Shown here in pieces: positions 10,444 through 20,939 of a stretch of DNA of 64,000 bases. The stretch's first letter is position 1; each line of letters opens with the position of its first letter. The notes beneath the pieces were generated by a model, which had not been told where the DNA came from, searched no databases, and was given only the letters and a program-made list of their open reading frames with translations. Origin of the DNA: Chamaecrista fasciculata (taxonomy: Eukaryota; Streptophyta; Magnoliopsida; Fabales; Fabaceae); contig QANZ01030760.1 in assembly GCA_003254925.1 (NCBI GenBank), forward strand, positions 1 to 64,000. Reading direction: 5' to 3'. Both the position numbers and the translations under genes were made by a program.

Positions 10444-11425
10444 CTAGTCCCAACAAAAGGAGTGAAGCTCTGTCCCCATCAGTGGAGTCCCTACGAAGGG
10501 CGTTGTCATCTTCGTGCTGCTTGTCAGCGTCGACGCCGTGGGTACTCCTCTAGAGCCTGAGCATTATTCTTTTCGTGATTTGTTGGGGGGGTTATGGGCA
10601 TTAGCGCCAAACTCTGCCTTCCAGCTGGTAGGGCGTTCTTCGTGTCAGCGCCATTCCAGGAGGCCTTGACTATCATCGACGCCACCTAACCTTGCCTTTT
10701 CACCTTCCTTGCTGACGTATGGGTGTCGCTTCGAGTCTATGCGTCAGTGTTATCGTGGCCACGTGTCAACATGCGATTTGCGTTTCAGTGATCATGATGG
10801 CAAGTCGTGAACCGAGGGGGGCGCATTTAATGCAGCGCTTCGATTTTCGTGAAAAGTTGGAAAAAACCGCCATTTCCTCTCTTTCCCCCCCCCCTCACTT
10901 GGTCATTTGGTGTTTTTGAACTTTTCTCCTTCGCATTTCTCCGCATTTCTCCTGCATTTCCTCTCTTTCTCTGCATTTTTGAGCTTTTGCTGCCTCTTTC
11001 GTTCTCCTCTATTTCATTGCTGCTGCTCGTCTTCTCCGACAACCAAGTGAAGCTTTCGTTCGGTGAGTATTTTCCCGTCATTTTTCGCCATTCTTGTTTT
11101 TGGGTTTTTGGATTTGGGTCGATCATTACTCATTGTGTTTCTAGTGTTCATCGCAGCGTTCGTCAAGTTCTTCAACCCAGGTCTTCATGATTTTCTACAA
11201 ATCCAGTACTACTCATGGACTTCAACAAATGTGAGTTTTCTGCTTCCGAAAACTTCTATTGCTCTTCTTTGCAATTTGTTCTTTTTTCTTTTTACTTTGG
11301 TTTGGGTCTGGTGATCAATCGCATCTTGCTAAGGGTTTTCCCCCCCTTTTTTGTTTGGTGGATGGAGCTACAGTCTCCGAGAAATGTACTGAACTGGTCC
11401 TGTTTCCACAGCTGCTGGAAACAAG
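10444..11425 (+). promoter_or_regulatory. Leader and putative 5'-UTR intron of the antisense ORF, piece A
   Basis: This segment lies between the LTR and the first good start codon of the aORF. It is conserved in piece C (30006-30970) although it has no long conserved frame. A donor-like CG|GTGAGT at 11063 and an acceptor-like tttccacag ending at 11411 would remove 349 bases and place the ATG at 11426 fifteen bases into the next exon. The T/C-rich tract at 10865-11040 could be part of a leader. A promoter has not been pinned down. Confidence 0.45.
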
Positions 11426-13739
11426 ATGGTTCCTGGGTCGTCAGCGCCTGAGCCGTGAGCGCCGACAAGGGTCGAATCTCCTTCGGTCAGGGTTGGTGGT
11501 GACGCCACGGACTCCTCTTCATCGATGTCAACAGAAATTCGTGAGATGCTGTCCCCGGATGAGGCGTCAGCGGGTGAGGAACGCTCAATGCCTCAGGCTA
11601 CGACCCCTGTGTGGGCGTTTATAGGAGATGGTAACCCCCAGCAAACCATTTGTGGAGAGGAGGTTAATTTCTTGGCTTACCCCGAGTGGTTTCTTTCTTC
11701 CAACAAGGGTCTAGCTAAAGTTCCCTGGGTCAAGGGCGCCCTAGAGACAGTGCCTTGTGGTCCTGATAGGGCCGAAGTGATGAGGAACGCGCGTCCCGTC
11801 GTCGACTGGCGTCGCCGGAATCTTGACGAGAAAGTGCAGCTTCCATGCCTGGAAAAAAACCAATGATGCTATCAAAGAGTTCTGGTGTTGGCTCCATGAT
11901 GATGAGCTCCTTCGAGATCTTAACGAGGAGCTAATAGCTAATTCGCCTCGTCGGCGGTCTTCTGGGTGCCGCATTGCGACACTTAGTCATCTGAAGGATG
12001 GTCCTGATATGTTATACACTGATGGTAGAGGATTCTTGATTTGCGAACATGTTCTTCGGAGTTGTGACATTGAGATGCCTTTCCACCCGGCGGTTTTGGA
12101 TCTGCTGGCGATCATGAACATCGCCCCCATTCAATTGAGTGCCAATGGTTGGCGTATTCTCCTTGGCTTCGTCGCCAAATGCAAGAGGGATGGTGTGCGC
12201 GCCACTGCGCGACTATTTTTCTTCTTTTTCTATCCACGGTGGGTAGATAACTTGTTCATTTCCTACTATCGGCGTCCTGGGCGTCCCTTGATTCTTGAAC
12301 ATGCTGTCAGCAACCCGAAGGCGTGGCAGTACAAATTTTTCTATATTGAAGGGACTGGGTCCAGGCGTCCTTTTTGGCTTCGCTCTTCAGACGAGCGCGC
12401 CATGTTTCCTTTGTCTTGGAGGAGGCCACGCTTGGGTCCATTTGAGTGTAATTGGAGGGACCTGACCGTGGATGAGCGCTTGGGGGCGCTACGGTTGATC
12501 ACCACAGACCCTCTGGATCCTAAGCATTGTATGTTGCTATTACTTTTGTTACAAGTCTTTTTTACATTCGTGTTTCTCTAACACTTGCTTTGTTTTGTTT
12601 CAGTGCTCGACGTCAATGCAGCTGATGTCATAGGGAGTCGGCGTGGTCAAGCTGACAAGGGTAAAGGGAAGGCGGTGGCTGCTCCCAAGGCTGCTCCCAA
12701 GAAGACACCCTTCGCCGCCGCCATCGCTGCTGTTGCCACGAGGAAGCCTGGGGGTGTTGTTATCCGGGAGCCGGCGGCGGCTCCGCGACCTTCGTCTCAA
12801 TCCTTCAAGGGGAAAGAGAGCACTGTTACAACCAAGGATGAGGAGCCTCCGCTGAAACGCCAGCGCCCCACTGTGGAAGTCCCTCAGATTCCGGCGGCTC
12901 CAGAAGAGGTTGGCTTCAATGCCCTGGAGTTTCTCTCCAAGTCTTTGTCTGAAGAGGGTTCAGTGAAACGGGATGACCTCGCTCGGGCGTCCACGGAAAA
13001 CACTCAGGATCCGTCTGAGGAAGCGGCTAGGTTTCTTCTAGCCACGGGGATGCGGTTGCTTGCTAGCAGTGTCTCTCGGAAGGATCTTTTGTCTGAACGA
13101 GACGCTGCGCGTGACGACGCCAAGAAGACGCGTCAAGAGATAATTGAGCTGAAGGACGAGCTCAACGTGACGAAGGCGTCCCAAGAGTCTCTTCAGGGTG
13201 ATTACGACCGAAGGGGAAATCGGTTGAAAGAGGTCACTAACTTAAATGACCAACTGAACGTAAAGGTGGCGTCCTTGGATGAAGAGCTTCGGCAGGAGAA
13301 GGAAAAATTTAAAGCTCTGTGTTCCTTGGCCGTGCGGCAGGTAAAGTGGCGGGGATCGCGCTATAACTACATTGGGTTCAAGAATGCCATAGCGCAATTA
13401 AAGCTTCGCAACCCCAACCTCAATACTGAGTGGATATGCCCCAACAAGGTCGTAGAATGGAGGCTTCTCCGGGATCCGTTCCGCAGTGATCCCATGGTGA
13501 GGATGCCCTGTATGCCGGACAACTTTGATTTGGACGGTTATGAGTCCCAGGGCGACGAGGAATTCCCATGGTTTCCCAACATGGAGGTTCCTCCTCTAGG
13601 GGAGTTGGCCCCTACTGATGCGGCGCCTTCGTCGGGTGCGGGTGTTGGTGCAAGCGGCGTCGTTGCCAGTCAGGCGGATGGGAGCGCTGAGGGGGCTCAA
13701 AGCGCAACCACGACCGAGGATCCTCCTGCTGCTGCCTAG
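11426..13739 (+). pseudogene. Antisense ORF of Tat element, piece A: gypsy-type 'Transposase_28' domain plus coiled coil
   Basis: There are two exons: 11426-12528 and 12604-13739, with a 75-base GT-AG intron (gtatgt...tttgtttcag) conserved in piece C. Exon 1 carries, from about 12060 to 12450, a domain like the Pfam 'putative gypsy type transposon' family (PF04195). Recognisable pieces are FHPAVLDLLAIMNIAPIQLS, NGWRILLGFVAKC, KAWQYKFFYIEG and FPLSWRRP. Exon 2 has an Ala/Lys-rich linker (KRQRP, possible nuclear signal), a charged heptad-rich coiled coil (about 13080-13310) and an acidic Ala/Gly-rich tail. Two lesions break it: TGA at 11456 (TCA in piece C) and one extra A in the A-run near 11857. 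Without the extra base the spliced length is divisible by three. The molecular function of this ORF is unknown. Confidence 0.85.
12529..12603 (+). other. Intron of the antisense ORF, piece A (75 bp)
   Basis: The donor is cat|gtatgt in the context CATT|GTATGT, and the acceptor is ttttgtttcag|TGCTCGA. Joining gives codons CAT TTG CTC GAC, and the open frames on both sides continue. The intron itself carries in-frame stops. The same intron with the same boundaries occurs in piece C at 32068-32142. Confidence 0.8.
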
Positions 13740-14291
13740 GCCTGCGTGCCTTTGGACTCTTTCTTGGGCCTGCGTGCCTGTTTGTATATTTGTTTTTGTT
13801 TTTAGTCGGATTACGGCTTAGACGCCGTTTTGAATTGTGATTAATATTGGCCAGTTGTGCCACTCTTTGAATGGTTGGGCGTTGACGCCCTTAACATGTT
13901 ATTTTATGCCTGATTTGCTTTGAGTTACCTTGAGCGCTCTCGTTTTGTAGTGTGTTTTTAACTTGCGTGTTTCTCGATTCGATCGATATGCTGTTTTGCA
14001 CCTTAAGGTGCTGCCTCGCGATGGGCACGCTTCGAGCGTTTTTGCGTATCATACGCTAAGTTTTGACTAGTCATCCAAGGGAGGGTCGGTCCGCATGGTA
14101 GTGAGTGCCATACTCACAAGGCTCCTTCGAGGGCCTTTTCGCTGCTGTTCCGAGGGCGTCCCCCCGAGCAGCGCCAACTTCATTATTTGTTGGAATGAAG
14201 AAAATATAATTCATTGATTATGAAAGCAAAGTACAATTGGCGCCATGGCCTTATTTAAACAATGCTATAACTTAGAACGAAATTCATCTAC
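13740..14291. other. Spacer between antisense ORF and pol, piece A
   Basis: The aORF (plus) and pol (minus) converge here, so both 3' ends fall in this 550-base spacer. Nearly the same sequence is found at 22530-23082. It contains the repeated word 'ggcgtt/gacgcc' but no open frame of note. The conservation suggests a transcript-end or packaging role, which I cannot show. Confidence 0.6.
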
Positions 14292-16542
14292 TCAGGGAAA
14301 ATAAAACTTGAGCTTTGCCATGTTCCAGGCGTTCGGGAGTGATTTGCCTTCGGGCGTTTCTAGTCGGAAGGCGTTCCCGGGTAGTACTTCCACGACTCTG
14401 TAGGGGCCTTCCCAGTTTGGTCCGAGTTTGCCGTGTCTAGGATCCTTTCTGTTGTTTTCAACAGTTCTGAGCACCAGATCTCCTACTTTGAGAGTTCTGG
14501 GTTTTATTTTGGAGTCATGGTATCTTTTAATCATCTGGTTGTAGGCAGCTTGTCTGATGGCTGCGACTTCCCGTCGTTCCTCCAAGCTGTCCAAGGCTTG
14601 GAGCCCGGAGTTGGCGTCATTGGTGTTTGGATAATTGATTATCCTCTCAGTCGGGACGTTCACTTCGGCAGGTATGACTGCTTCATGTCCGTATGCTAAG
14701 GCGAAAGGTGTTTCCCTTGTAGCAGTTTGTTCCGTGGTTCTGTATGACCATAGGACTGAGGGGAGCTCATCAACCCATCTTCCCTTAGCTGACTCCAGTC
14801 TTTTCTTAATTCCTTGGATGATGATTCTGTTGGCTAACTCAACTTGGCCGTTTGTGGCTGGATGTTCTACCGAGGTGGTCTTATGATGAATTTTCCAAGC
14901 TTTGCAGAAGTCTTGGAACTTTCTACTTGTGAATTGGGCGCCATTGTCAGATATTAGAGTGTTCGGGAGTCCAAACCTGGTAATGACGTTCTGCCATAGG
15001 AACTTCTCCATGGCTTCCGAGGTTTTGGACGCCACTGCTTTGGCTTCTACCCATTTCGTAAAGTAGTCAACGGCGACTATGAGAAATTTTTTCTGATAGG
15101 CCGCTGTTGGGAATGGTCATGCAATGTCGATTCCCCATAAGTCAAACGGCCAAGGTGAGGTGATGGCGCTCATGGGGGCTGCGTGAGTATGGACCATATT
15201 GGCATACTTCTAACATTTCTCGCATGAGCGCACAACGCCTTCTGCGTCCTGTAGTAGCGTGGGCCAATAATAGCCTGCCCTCTGGATCTTTCTTCGCATA
15301 GCCATTGGGCCTTGATGGCTTGCACATAGACCTTCGTGGACTTCAGTCAATACTCTGGTGACTTCTTTTCCCGCTATGCACTTGGCCCCCGGGTGACTGA
15401 AGTTTTTTCTGTATAATGCTCCTTGTCTAACGAAGTATCTGCCAGATCTCCTTGTGACTTTTCGTGCTTCGTTTTTATCTGAAGGAAGGGAGCCTTTTTC
15501 CAGATAGTTGAATATTGGCGTTCTCCAATCGACAACTTCCTCCATAGGAAGAATGTCTTGTTCTAGTATCGAGGGCTCCCTGAGATTCGTTTTGATGATG
15601 GAGTTCCTTCCTCCTTTGTTCGGCCTAGATGCCAGCTTGGCGAGTTCGTCAGCTCGGGCGTTCTCACTTCGTGGGATATGATGAAAAGCGGCGTCTATGC
15701 CTGATCCTTGCATGATCTTTTTTGCTTTTTCGGCGTATTGGACCATGGTTGAGTCTTTGGTCTCATATTCTCCGTTCATCTGCTGTACTACCAACTGGGA
15801 GTCTGCGAAGATTTCTAATCTTTTGGCGCCTATGTTGGCTGCCAATTTTAAGGCAGCGATCAATGCCTCGTACTCCGCCTGGTTATTGGTGATTGGACAT
15901 TCAATTTCGATCGATTGTTCGATGATGGAGCCATCGGGGGCTTTCATTACCACTCCTGCTCCACTTTGTGAGTTTGATGCGGCGCCATCAATGTGCACGC
16001 TCCAAGTCCAATTTTGGGCGTTCTCTGGGCCGGTCATCTCTGCTATAAAGTCTGCTAAAGCTTGCCCCTTAATGGCCTTCCGTGGTTCGTAGGCGATCCC
16101 ATATTCTGAGATTTCTACGGACCATATCGACATTCTTCCCGCGATGTCTGGTTGTTCAATCATCTGCTTGAGGGGTCTGTGAGTTCTGACAATTATTTGG
16201 AACTGCTGGTAGTAGTGTCTCAACTTCCTAGTTGAGTGGAGTAACGAGAATGTTAGCTTTTCCAGGCGGTGATACCTCTTCTCTGCTCCTGTGAGCGTTT
16301 TTCTCGTGAAGTAGATGGGTTTTTGTTCTTCCCCATCTTCGAGTACTAATGCCGAACTGATTGCGTCATCCGTGGACGCCAAGTAAACGTAAATTGGTTT
16401 ATCCTTGACTGGAATTACCAAAATTGGCGGCGATGCCAGGTAAGTTTTCAGCCTTTGAAAGGCTTCCTCGCACTCCTTGGTCCACTCGAATTTTTTGTTT
16501 GCTTTTAGTGTTTGAAAGAAAGGTAAGCATTTGTCAGCAGAC
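14292..16542 (-). pseudogene. Tat pol, piece A: RNase H, archaeal-type RNase H and integrase
   Basis: On the minus strand the frame runs from the intron acceptor at 16542 through FEWTKECEEAF, the gypsy RNase H (IYVYLASTDDAISSALV), and a second RNase H of archaeal type (WSVHIDGAASNSQSGAGVV...NNQAEYEALIAALKLA...ADSQLVVQQMNGEYE). The integrase follows. Two nonsense changes relative to piece B break it. CAA became TAA just after SCEKC in the zinc-binding motif (near 15208). A glycine codon became TGA in the DIAGPFP string near the first catalytic aspartate (near 15118). The downstream frame (15035-14292) has ISDNGAQF and ends NAWNMAKLKFYFP. With the RT core deleted upstream, this copy cannot move by itself. 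Confidence 0.9.
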
Positions 16543-16754
16543 CTGAATGTAAAGAAGACTATCCGTGAGTAATGCTCGTTTTATTGATAGAAGTACTGCG
16601 TCGAAAAGACGGCTTACATAGGCGTTCTTAATAAACATAATAAACTAAAGATAATTAGATAAAGACATGACTGAAAATAAAAGACGATAATGAGACTGTC
16701 ACTAGAGAGTAGCTTTAAAGCTTTATTGTTGAGGTGGCGCTAGGCGCCTTCTAC
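16543..16754 (-). other. Putative spliceosomal intron in Tat pol, piece A (212 bp)
   Basis: On the minus strand the segment starts GTAGAAGG after TCGAG and ends TTCAG before GTCTGCTGAC. Removing it joins FLSR to SADKC in frame, which matches the usual uninterrupted gypsy sequence at the RT to RNase H boundary. The interval has stops and is T-rich near the 3' end. The same interruption with the same borders is in piece B (25325-25533). That argues for a family-wide intron and against a chance insertion. Confidence 0.75.
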
Positions 16755-17033
16755 CTCGACAGAAACCTATGGAGCGCCGCTAGCCTGCCGTTGAGGCGTT
16801 GGACCTCCTTAACTGATCTCGGGGAGTTCATCTCGAGGATTGCTCTGCACTGGTCTGGGTTTGCTTCAATTCCTCTTTCTTTCTTTCTTCTTCATTAGTT
16901 TTTGTCAGACTCATCGCATAGCATTGTCTGGCTGTCCTCTGGTCCGCTCTCACTTGACCCACTCCCTGTGGCGTTGGAAACTTCATGCGAAGGTGAGCAG
17001 TGGATATCACCGCTCTCATTTTGTTCAGGGAGA
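16755..17033 (-). pseudogene. Tat RT-end / protease-end junction left by a deletion, piece A
   Basis: From 16755 to about 16873 the minus strand matches the last part of the piece B RT exon. It then jumps to the segment after the protease (RADQRTARQCYAMSL), which in piece B lies 940 bases further upstream. The four bases TTCC occur at both breakpoints in piece B (25649-25652 and 26589-26592) and once at the joint here. The loss removes the catalytic YVDD and is not a multiple of three. Homology ends at about 17033 at the words 'gttcaggga'. Confidence 0.88.
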
Positions 17034-17200
17034 TATGTGATCACAATTAATCTTGTGAAGAGTTTGATATGTCAAAATTATTGAGATTGAGTTTCTAGTA
17101 GAGACATATTTTAATATGTCAAGATTATTGATATTGTGTCACCAGTTGTGATGGTAGTGACTATATGTCAACAACTATAATGATGTGATTATATTAATAT

Positions 17201-18289
17201 GGCCAAAGTCCTATTTTGGTCCCCCAGTTATGCTCAGTGTTCCAAATTGGTCCCCCAGTTATTTTTCGTTCCATATTGGTCCCCCAGTTATGCAAAACTT
17301 GACAAAGTTGGTCCCTCTAATGGTTTCCATCCATTTTTCTGTTAAAAAAAAGACAAAATTGATTTTTAACTCCTAAAAGTTTAAATTTTTGCATTAAGGA
17401 CCTTTTTCTTTATAATAGAACCAAAATGTAAGAAAGAAAAAATAATTGGGGGCTTTTAGTTTATTTCACCCCTCTTTCTCTCTTGTTCATCCACTTTCTC
17501 CAGAAAACTCGTCCGAATCTGATCGTTGCCGCGCCGTCACTGCCGTATTCCGCCGCGTCATCTTCATCTTCCTCGTCGCATCTAGGCGACCTAGATCGGA
17601 GCCGAATCAGGCCCGAATCATCTCCAGAAAAAATAATTGAAAGGCCGTCAATTTCATATTCATCAGAACAAGAACAAGTTCGAATCTCGATACGCGCCGC
17701 GAAATACGACGTCGTTCTTGATCCGCTCCAAGACATCTCGCGACGGCGACGATATGCCGTCGTGTCCCGTGACGCCGGCGGTCCTTCCAACTCCGATCTT
17801 CTCGCCGCTGAGTGAGTTTTGGATCGACATGGCGAATGAAGAGTGGGGAGTCGATGGTTACGGGTCGATGAAGGGCCTGATTCGGCTCCGATCTAGGTCA
17901 CCTAGATGCGACGAGGAAGACGAAGATGACGCGGTGGAATACGGCGGGGACAGCGCGGCGACGATCAGATTTGGACGAGTTTTCTGGAGAAAGTGGATGA
18001 ACAAGAGAGAAAGAGGGGTGAAATAAACTAAAAGCCCCCAATTATTTTTTCTTTCTTTCATTTTGGTTCTATTATAAAGAAAAAGGTCCTTAATGCAAAA
18101 ATTTAAACTTTTAGGAGTTAAAAATCAATTTTGTCTTTTTTTTTTAAATAGAAAAATGGATGGAAACCGTTAGAGGGACCAACTTTGTCAAGTTTTGCAT
18201 AACTGGGGGACCAATATGGAACGAAAAATAACTGGGGGACCAATTTGGAACACTGAGCATAACTGGGGGACCAAAATAGGACTTTGGCC
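17201..18289. mobile_element. Mutator-like element, 1089 bp, about 0.43-kb TIRs with GC-rich coding-like DNA
   Basis: The ends are ggccaaagtcctattttggt and its inverse, and the flanks carry a perfect 9-bp target duplication, tattaatat (17192-17200 and 18290-18298), the Mutator superfamily signature. The inverted arms run from 17201 to about 17625 and from about 17868 to 18289. The outer part of each arm has 'ggtcccccagttat' repeats. The inner part is GC-rich and reads as protein-like sequence (FWRKWMNKRERGVK, CDEEDEDDA). The central 240 bases are GC-rich and unrelated to the arms. They include an open frame with CPVTPAVLPTPIFSPLSEFW and MANEEWGVDGYGSM, which looks like captured host exon. There is no transposase, so movement would need help in trans. 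Confidence 0.92.
17637..18026 (+). other. Captured gene fragment candidate inside the Mutator-like element
   Basis: This open frame of 129 codons covers the unique centre of the element and runs into the right arm. Its middle (SCPVTPAVLPTPIFSPLSEF, then WIDMANEEWGVDGYGSMKG) has the composition of a real plant protein and is GC-rich, unlike the AT-rich flanks. I do not recognise the donor gene. The C-terminal part is coding-like arm sequence that also occurs inverted at 17461-17625. It resembles Pack-MULE captures, in which host exon pieces lie between TIRs. Whether it is expressed is unknown. Confidence 0.5.
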
Positions 18290-20615
18290 TATTAATATTT
18301 ACATATCGATAAGTGAACCAGAAGTTCAAAGAGCATATATTTTATTTGGTATAAATATACATTCCAATACAAGGTGTTATTTTATGAAGAAAGTATGGGT
18401 ATAATTAAATATTAGATAATTCAAAGTATGTGAAGTGTAGTACATTTATACTTTTAATGAATAATTTTTCTCTAGAAGAAAGAGAATTAAAAAAAAATCT
18501 TACAAAGATACTCTTGAAGAGTAATAATATATACTCTAGAAGAGCAAAAATTTTATATTAACAAGATTCTATTTTGGCATAACCCAAGTAGTGGTTTTGA
18601 TAAAGTATGATACCTCAAGACATTTGAGAAAAACATGAGGATGTGATATGAATAAGTTCTTAAGGAATTATGTCAATAGAATATAAGATAGTTCATGAAG
18701 AACTAAATCTATTTGATTTATGTATTTATTTGGTTTATCTTTTTAACTTCAATATATATATATATATTTCCTTTGGTTTATAATTATCTATTTTTTGTTT
18801 GATTTATAATTCATTTGTTAGTGTATTCATTTATTTTTTTCATTCCTCTCATCTATCTTTATATGTTTATTGTTTCACTATTAATAATGAATTTGTCATA
18901 ATGTCATATGGCCAAATATCTTGTTAAATTATATCACACTTCCCTGAAGGGAAAAAAAATTCTATGGAGGAAGAAGTTAATATAATATTAGACATGTGAC
19001 CATGTACTCTAGAAGAGCCCTCCATCGTGTACTATACTTGACACATATGTTGTAATGAACCAGAAGTTCATTAATTTAAAGGATACGTTTATAATTTTAT
19101 ATGACCGGTTAGACCATCCCAGATCAATAATATTGCGAACTCAAATCAATATTCATTAAAGAAAATTTATTTTCTTTAATACAATGAGTTCTATTATGCT
19201 GCATGTTCTCAAAGAAAATTTATTTTAAGACCATTACCAGCAAAAGTAAGAATTGGATCCATTGAAATTCTTGAACGCATTCATAGAAAATTTGTGGACC
19301 TGTAGTTCCACCTTTGTAGATCCATTTTATTCAAATAAAAAGACTGAGCTCAATTTTCAAATTATTTCATTAAGCTAATTTATTTTAATAATTCTAGTGA
19401 ATTTATATCTCAAGTTATGGAATGATTATTATATGTCAGTTGAGATAAATGTGGAACATCATGTTGCTTATGTCCACAAAAGTAAAGGGTCTTGTTGAAT
19501 AATTAATTATATGCCTTCTATTAAATACTAGACTATAACTTATTATGAGAACATAACTCCCTATTGGGTTTAGGGACACATCAATTTCTATGATGCAGCA
19601 GTTGTACGCATTAGATTAACAACGTATCATAAGTTCTCCCCTGTGCAATTGGCTTTGGGTCAGAGCCGAATATTTATCATGTTAAGAATTATTTGGGTGC
19701 ACAATTTATATTGCTCCACCACGCACATCAAAATGGGTCCCAACGAAAATTGAGAATATGAGTTGGGTATGAATTCCCACTAAATTATTAAATAACTCAA
19801 CCCCCTGAAAGGGGATACGTTTATGATATGATTTATCAATAATTATTTTGATGAAATTAATTTTTCAGCATTAGGAGGAGAAAGAAAATAGCTGGAAAAA
19901 TGAATTACATGGAATGCATAGTTATTATATTAAATGATCCTCACATAAAATAATGTGAACTTAAAGTTCAAAGAATAATTTATTTGAATAATATTGCAAA
20001 TAAGTTGCAAAATGCATTCGCTGACCCATTGAAATGACAAAGTCAAATATTCCAGCTGAAAATGCTCCAATATATATTGAGGTCCCTGAAGGACAAAGAA
20101 ATTTTATAAATAAATATATAACATGCCTGAAGCGTGATCGGTTCCAAAGATAATTGTCCTCGAAAATAAAAAGAGCAAATGAAAAAGATGGTAAAGTCGA
20201 GGAATTATATATTTTAAATAATAAAGGAAGGCATAATGAATGAAAAATCTCCAGAAGGGATTCAGGTACCTAAAGATGAAGCAAATAATGAGATCTCAAT
20301 ATGTTTATTATTGGAAAAGTATGGAACCGATATGAAAATTTAATCGACAAAGTATTTACATATAATGTAGCGCTACAAATTATAAAAATGAGGATCATGA
20401 ATAACAATTCGTCGAAGAAGTATCGACATAAAAATTGGCCAAATTAGAAAGAAAAGATCCAAGATGAGTTAAACTCACTTGCGAAATTTGTCAAATTTTG
20501 GGACTTGTTGTCCAAATATATGATGGTGTAAAGCCAATTGAATATTAATAAGTTTGTGTGAAAAGAAATGAGAAAATTGAATTTTTTTGAGATACAATAT
20601 TAGAAATTTATAATG

Positions 20616-20939
20616 AGGAGATGAATTCTCCCGTGGTAGATGCAATTATTTTTAATATCTGATTAATTTGGTTGTTTATAAAAATCTTTGATGTGTGTCT
20701 AATAAATGTTGTTGTAGTAGAATTATATAGACCATTTGATTGTAGTGTATATATATATATTTCTTTTCCTCAAAGGTTTAGCATTGATTATTTGGAGATA
20801 TATTCTCTTGTGGTGGATGCAATCCTCTTCAAATATTTTATTAGTTTGACAATGTATGAAAATCTTGATATACATCTAATGATTATGGTTATAGCCTATT
20901 TATATGGCTCATTGGACCGTGAAATATATATATATATAT
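20616..20939 (+). repeat. Tandem duplication of a copia RT segment, period about 178 bp
   Basis: The unit from 20616 (ggagatgaattctc...) is repeated from about 20793 (ggagatatattctc...). Both encode the same RT stretch: NSPVVDAI, then a broken segment, in unit 1, and YSLVVDAILFKYFISL, ENLDIHL, AYLYGSLDREIYIYI in unit 2. These align to the same part of copia reverse transcriptase. Each unit ends in a (ta)n run, and the second run enters the assembly gap. Confidence 0.7.

Larger units (their letters stand above)
9758..17033 (-). mobile_element. Tat-lineage Ty3/gypsy element, piece A (3' two thirds)
   Basis: Reading on the minus strand from 17033 to 9758, the piece contains a protease-end scrap, a deletion junction, the end of RT, an intron, RNase H, archaeal-type RNase H, integrase, a spacer, the antisense ORF (on the plus strand) and the 3' LTR. 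The order pol, aORF, 3' LTR matches plant Tat elements that carry an extra ORF on the opposite strand. Homology to piece B stops at about 17033 within the gag-pro region, where decayed copia DNA starts. The 5' LTR, primer-binding site and most of gag are missing. Confidence 0.9.
17034..20939 (+). pseudogene. Heavily decayed Ty1/copia element
   Basis: No long frame survives, but translating short stretches in order recovers copia landmarks. The integrase end lies at about 19560-19830 (LTTYHKFSPVQLALGQS, then KMGP..., LNPLKGDTF). The linker is at 19990-20100 (IANKLQNAFADPLKMT.SNIP, NAPIYIEVPEG, then CLKRDR). The start of RT is at about 20420-20560 (KLAKLE, ELNSLA, DGVKPIEY) and RT continues to 20939. 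Many frames are broken by single-base changes and indels, so this is an old insertion. A Mutator-like element (17201-18289) sits inside its left part. 17034-17200 and 18299-19500 are assigned to it only by position. The right end is lost in the gap. Confidence 0.7.

Noticed and set aside
15697-16092. Plus-strand open frames opposite pol (also 24470-24874)
   Set aside because: Shadows of the RNase H coding sequence; the minus-strand frame has all family motifs.
17461-17815. Separate genes on both strands within the Mutator-like element
   Set aside because: The two strands read the same inverted arm sequence; treated as arm content rather than independent genes.
17034-20939. Functional host gene among the short frames of the decayed copia region
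   Set aside because: The recoverable motifs are all copia integrase/RT in the expected order; no other protein family is visible.
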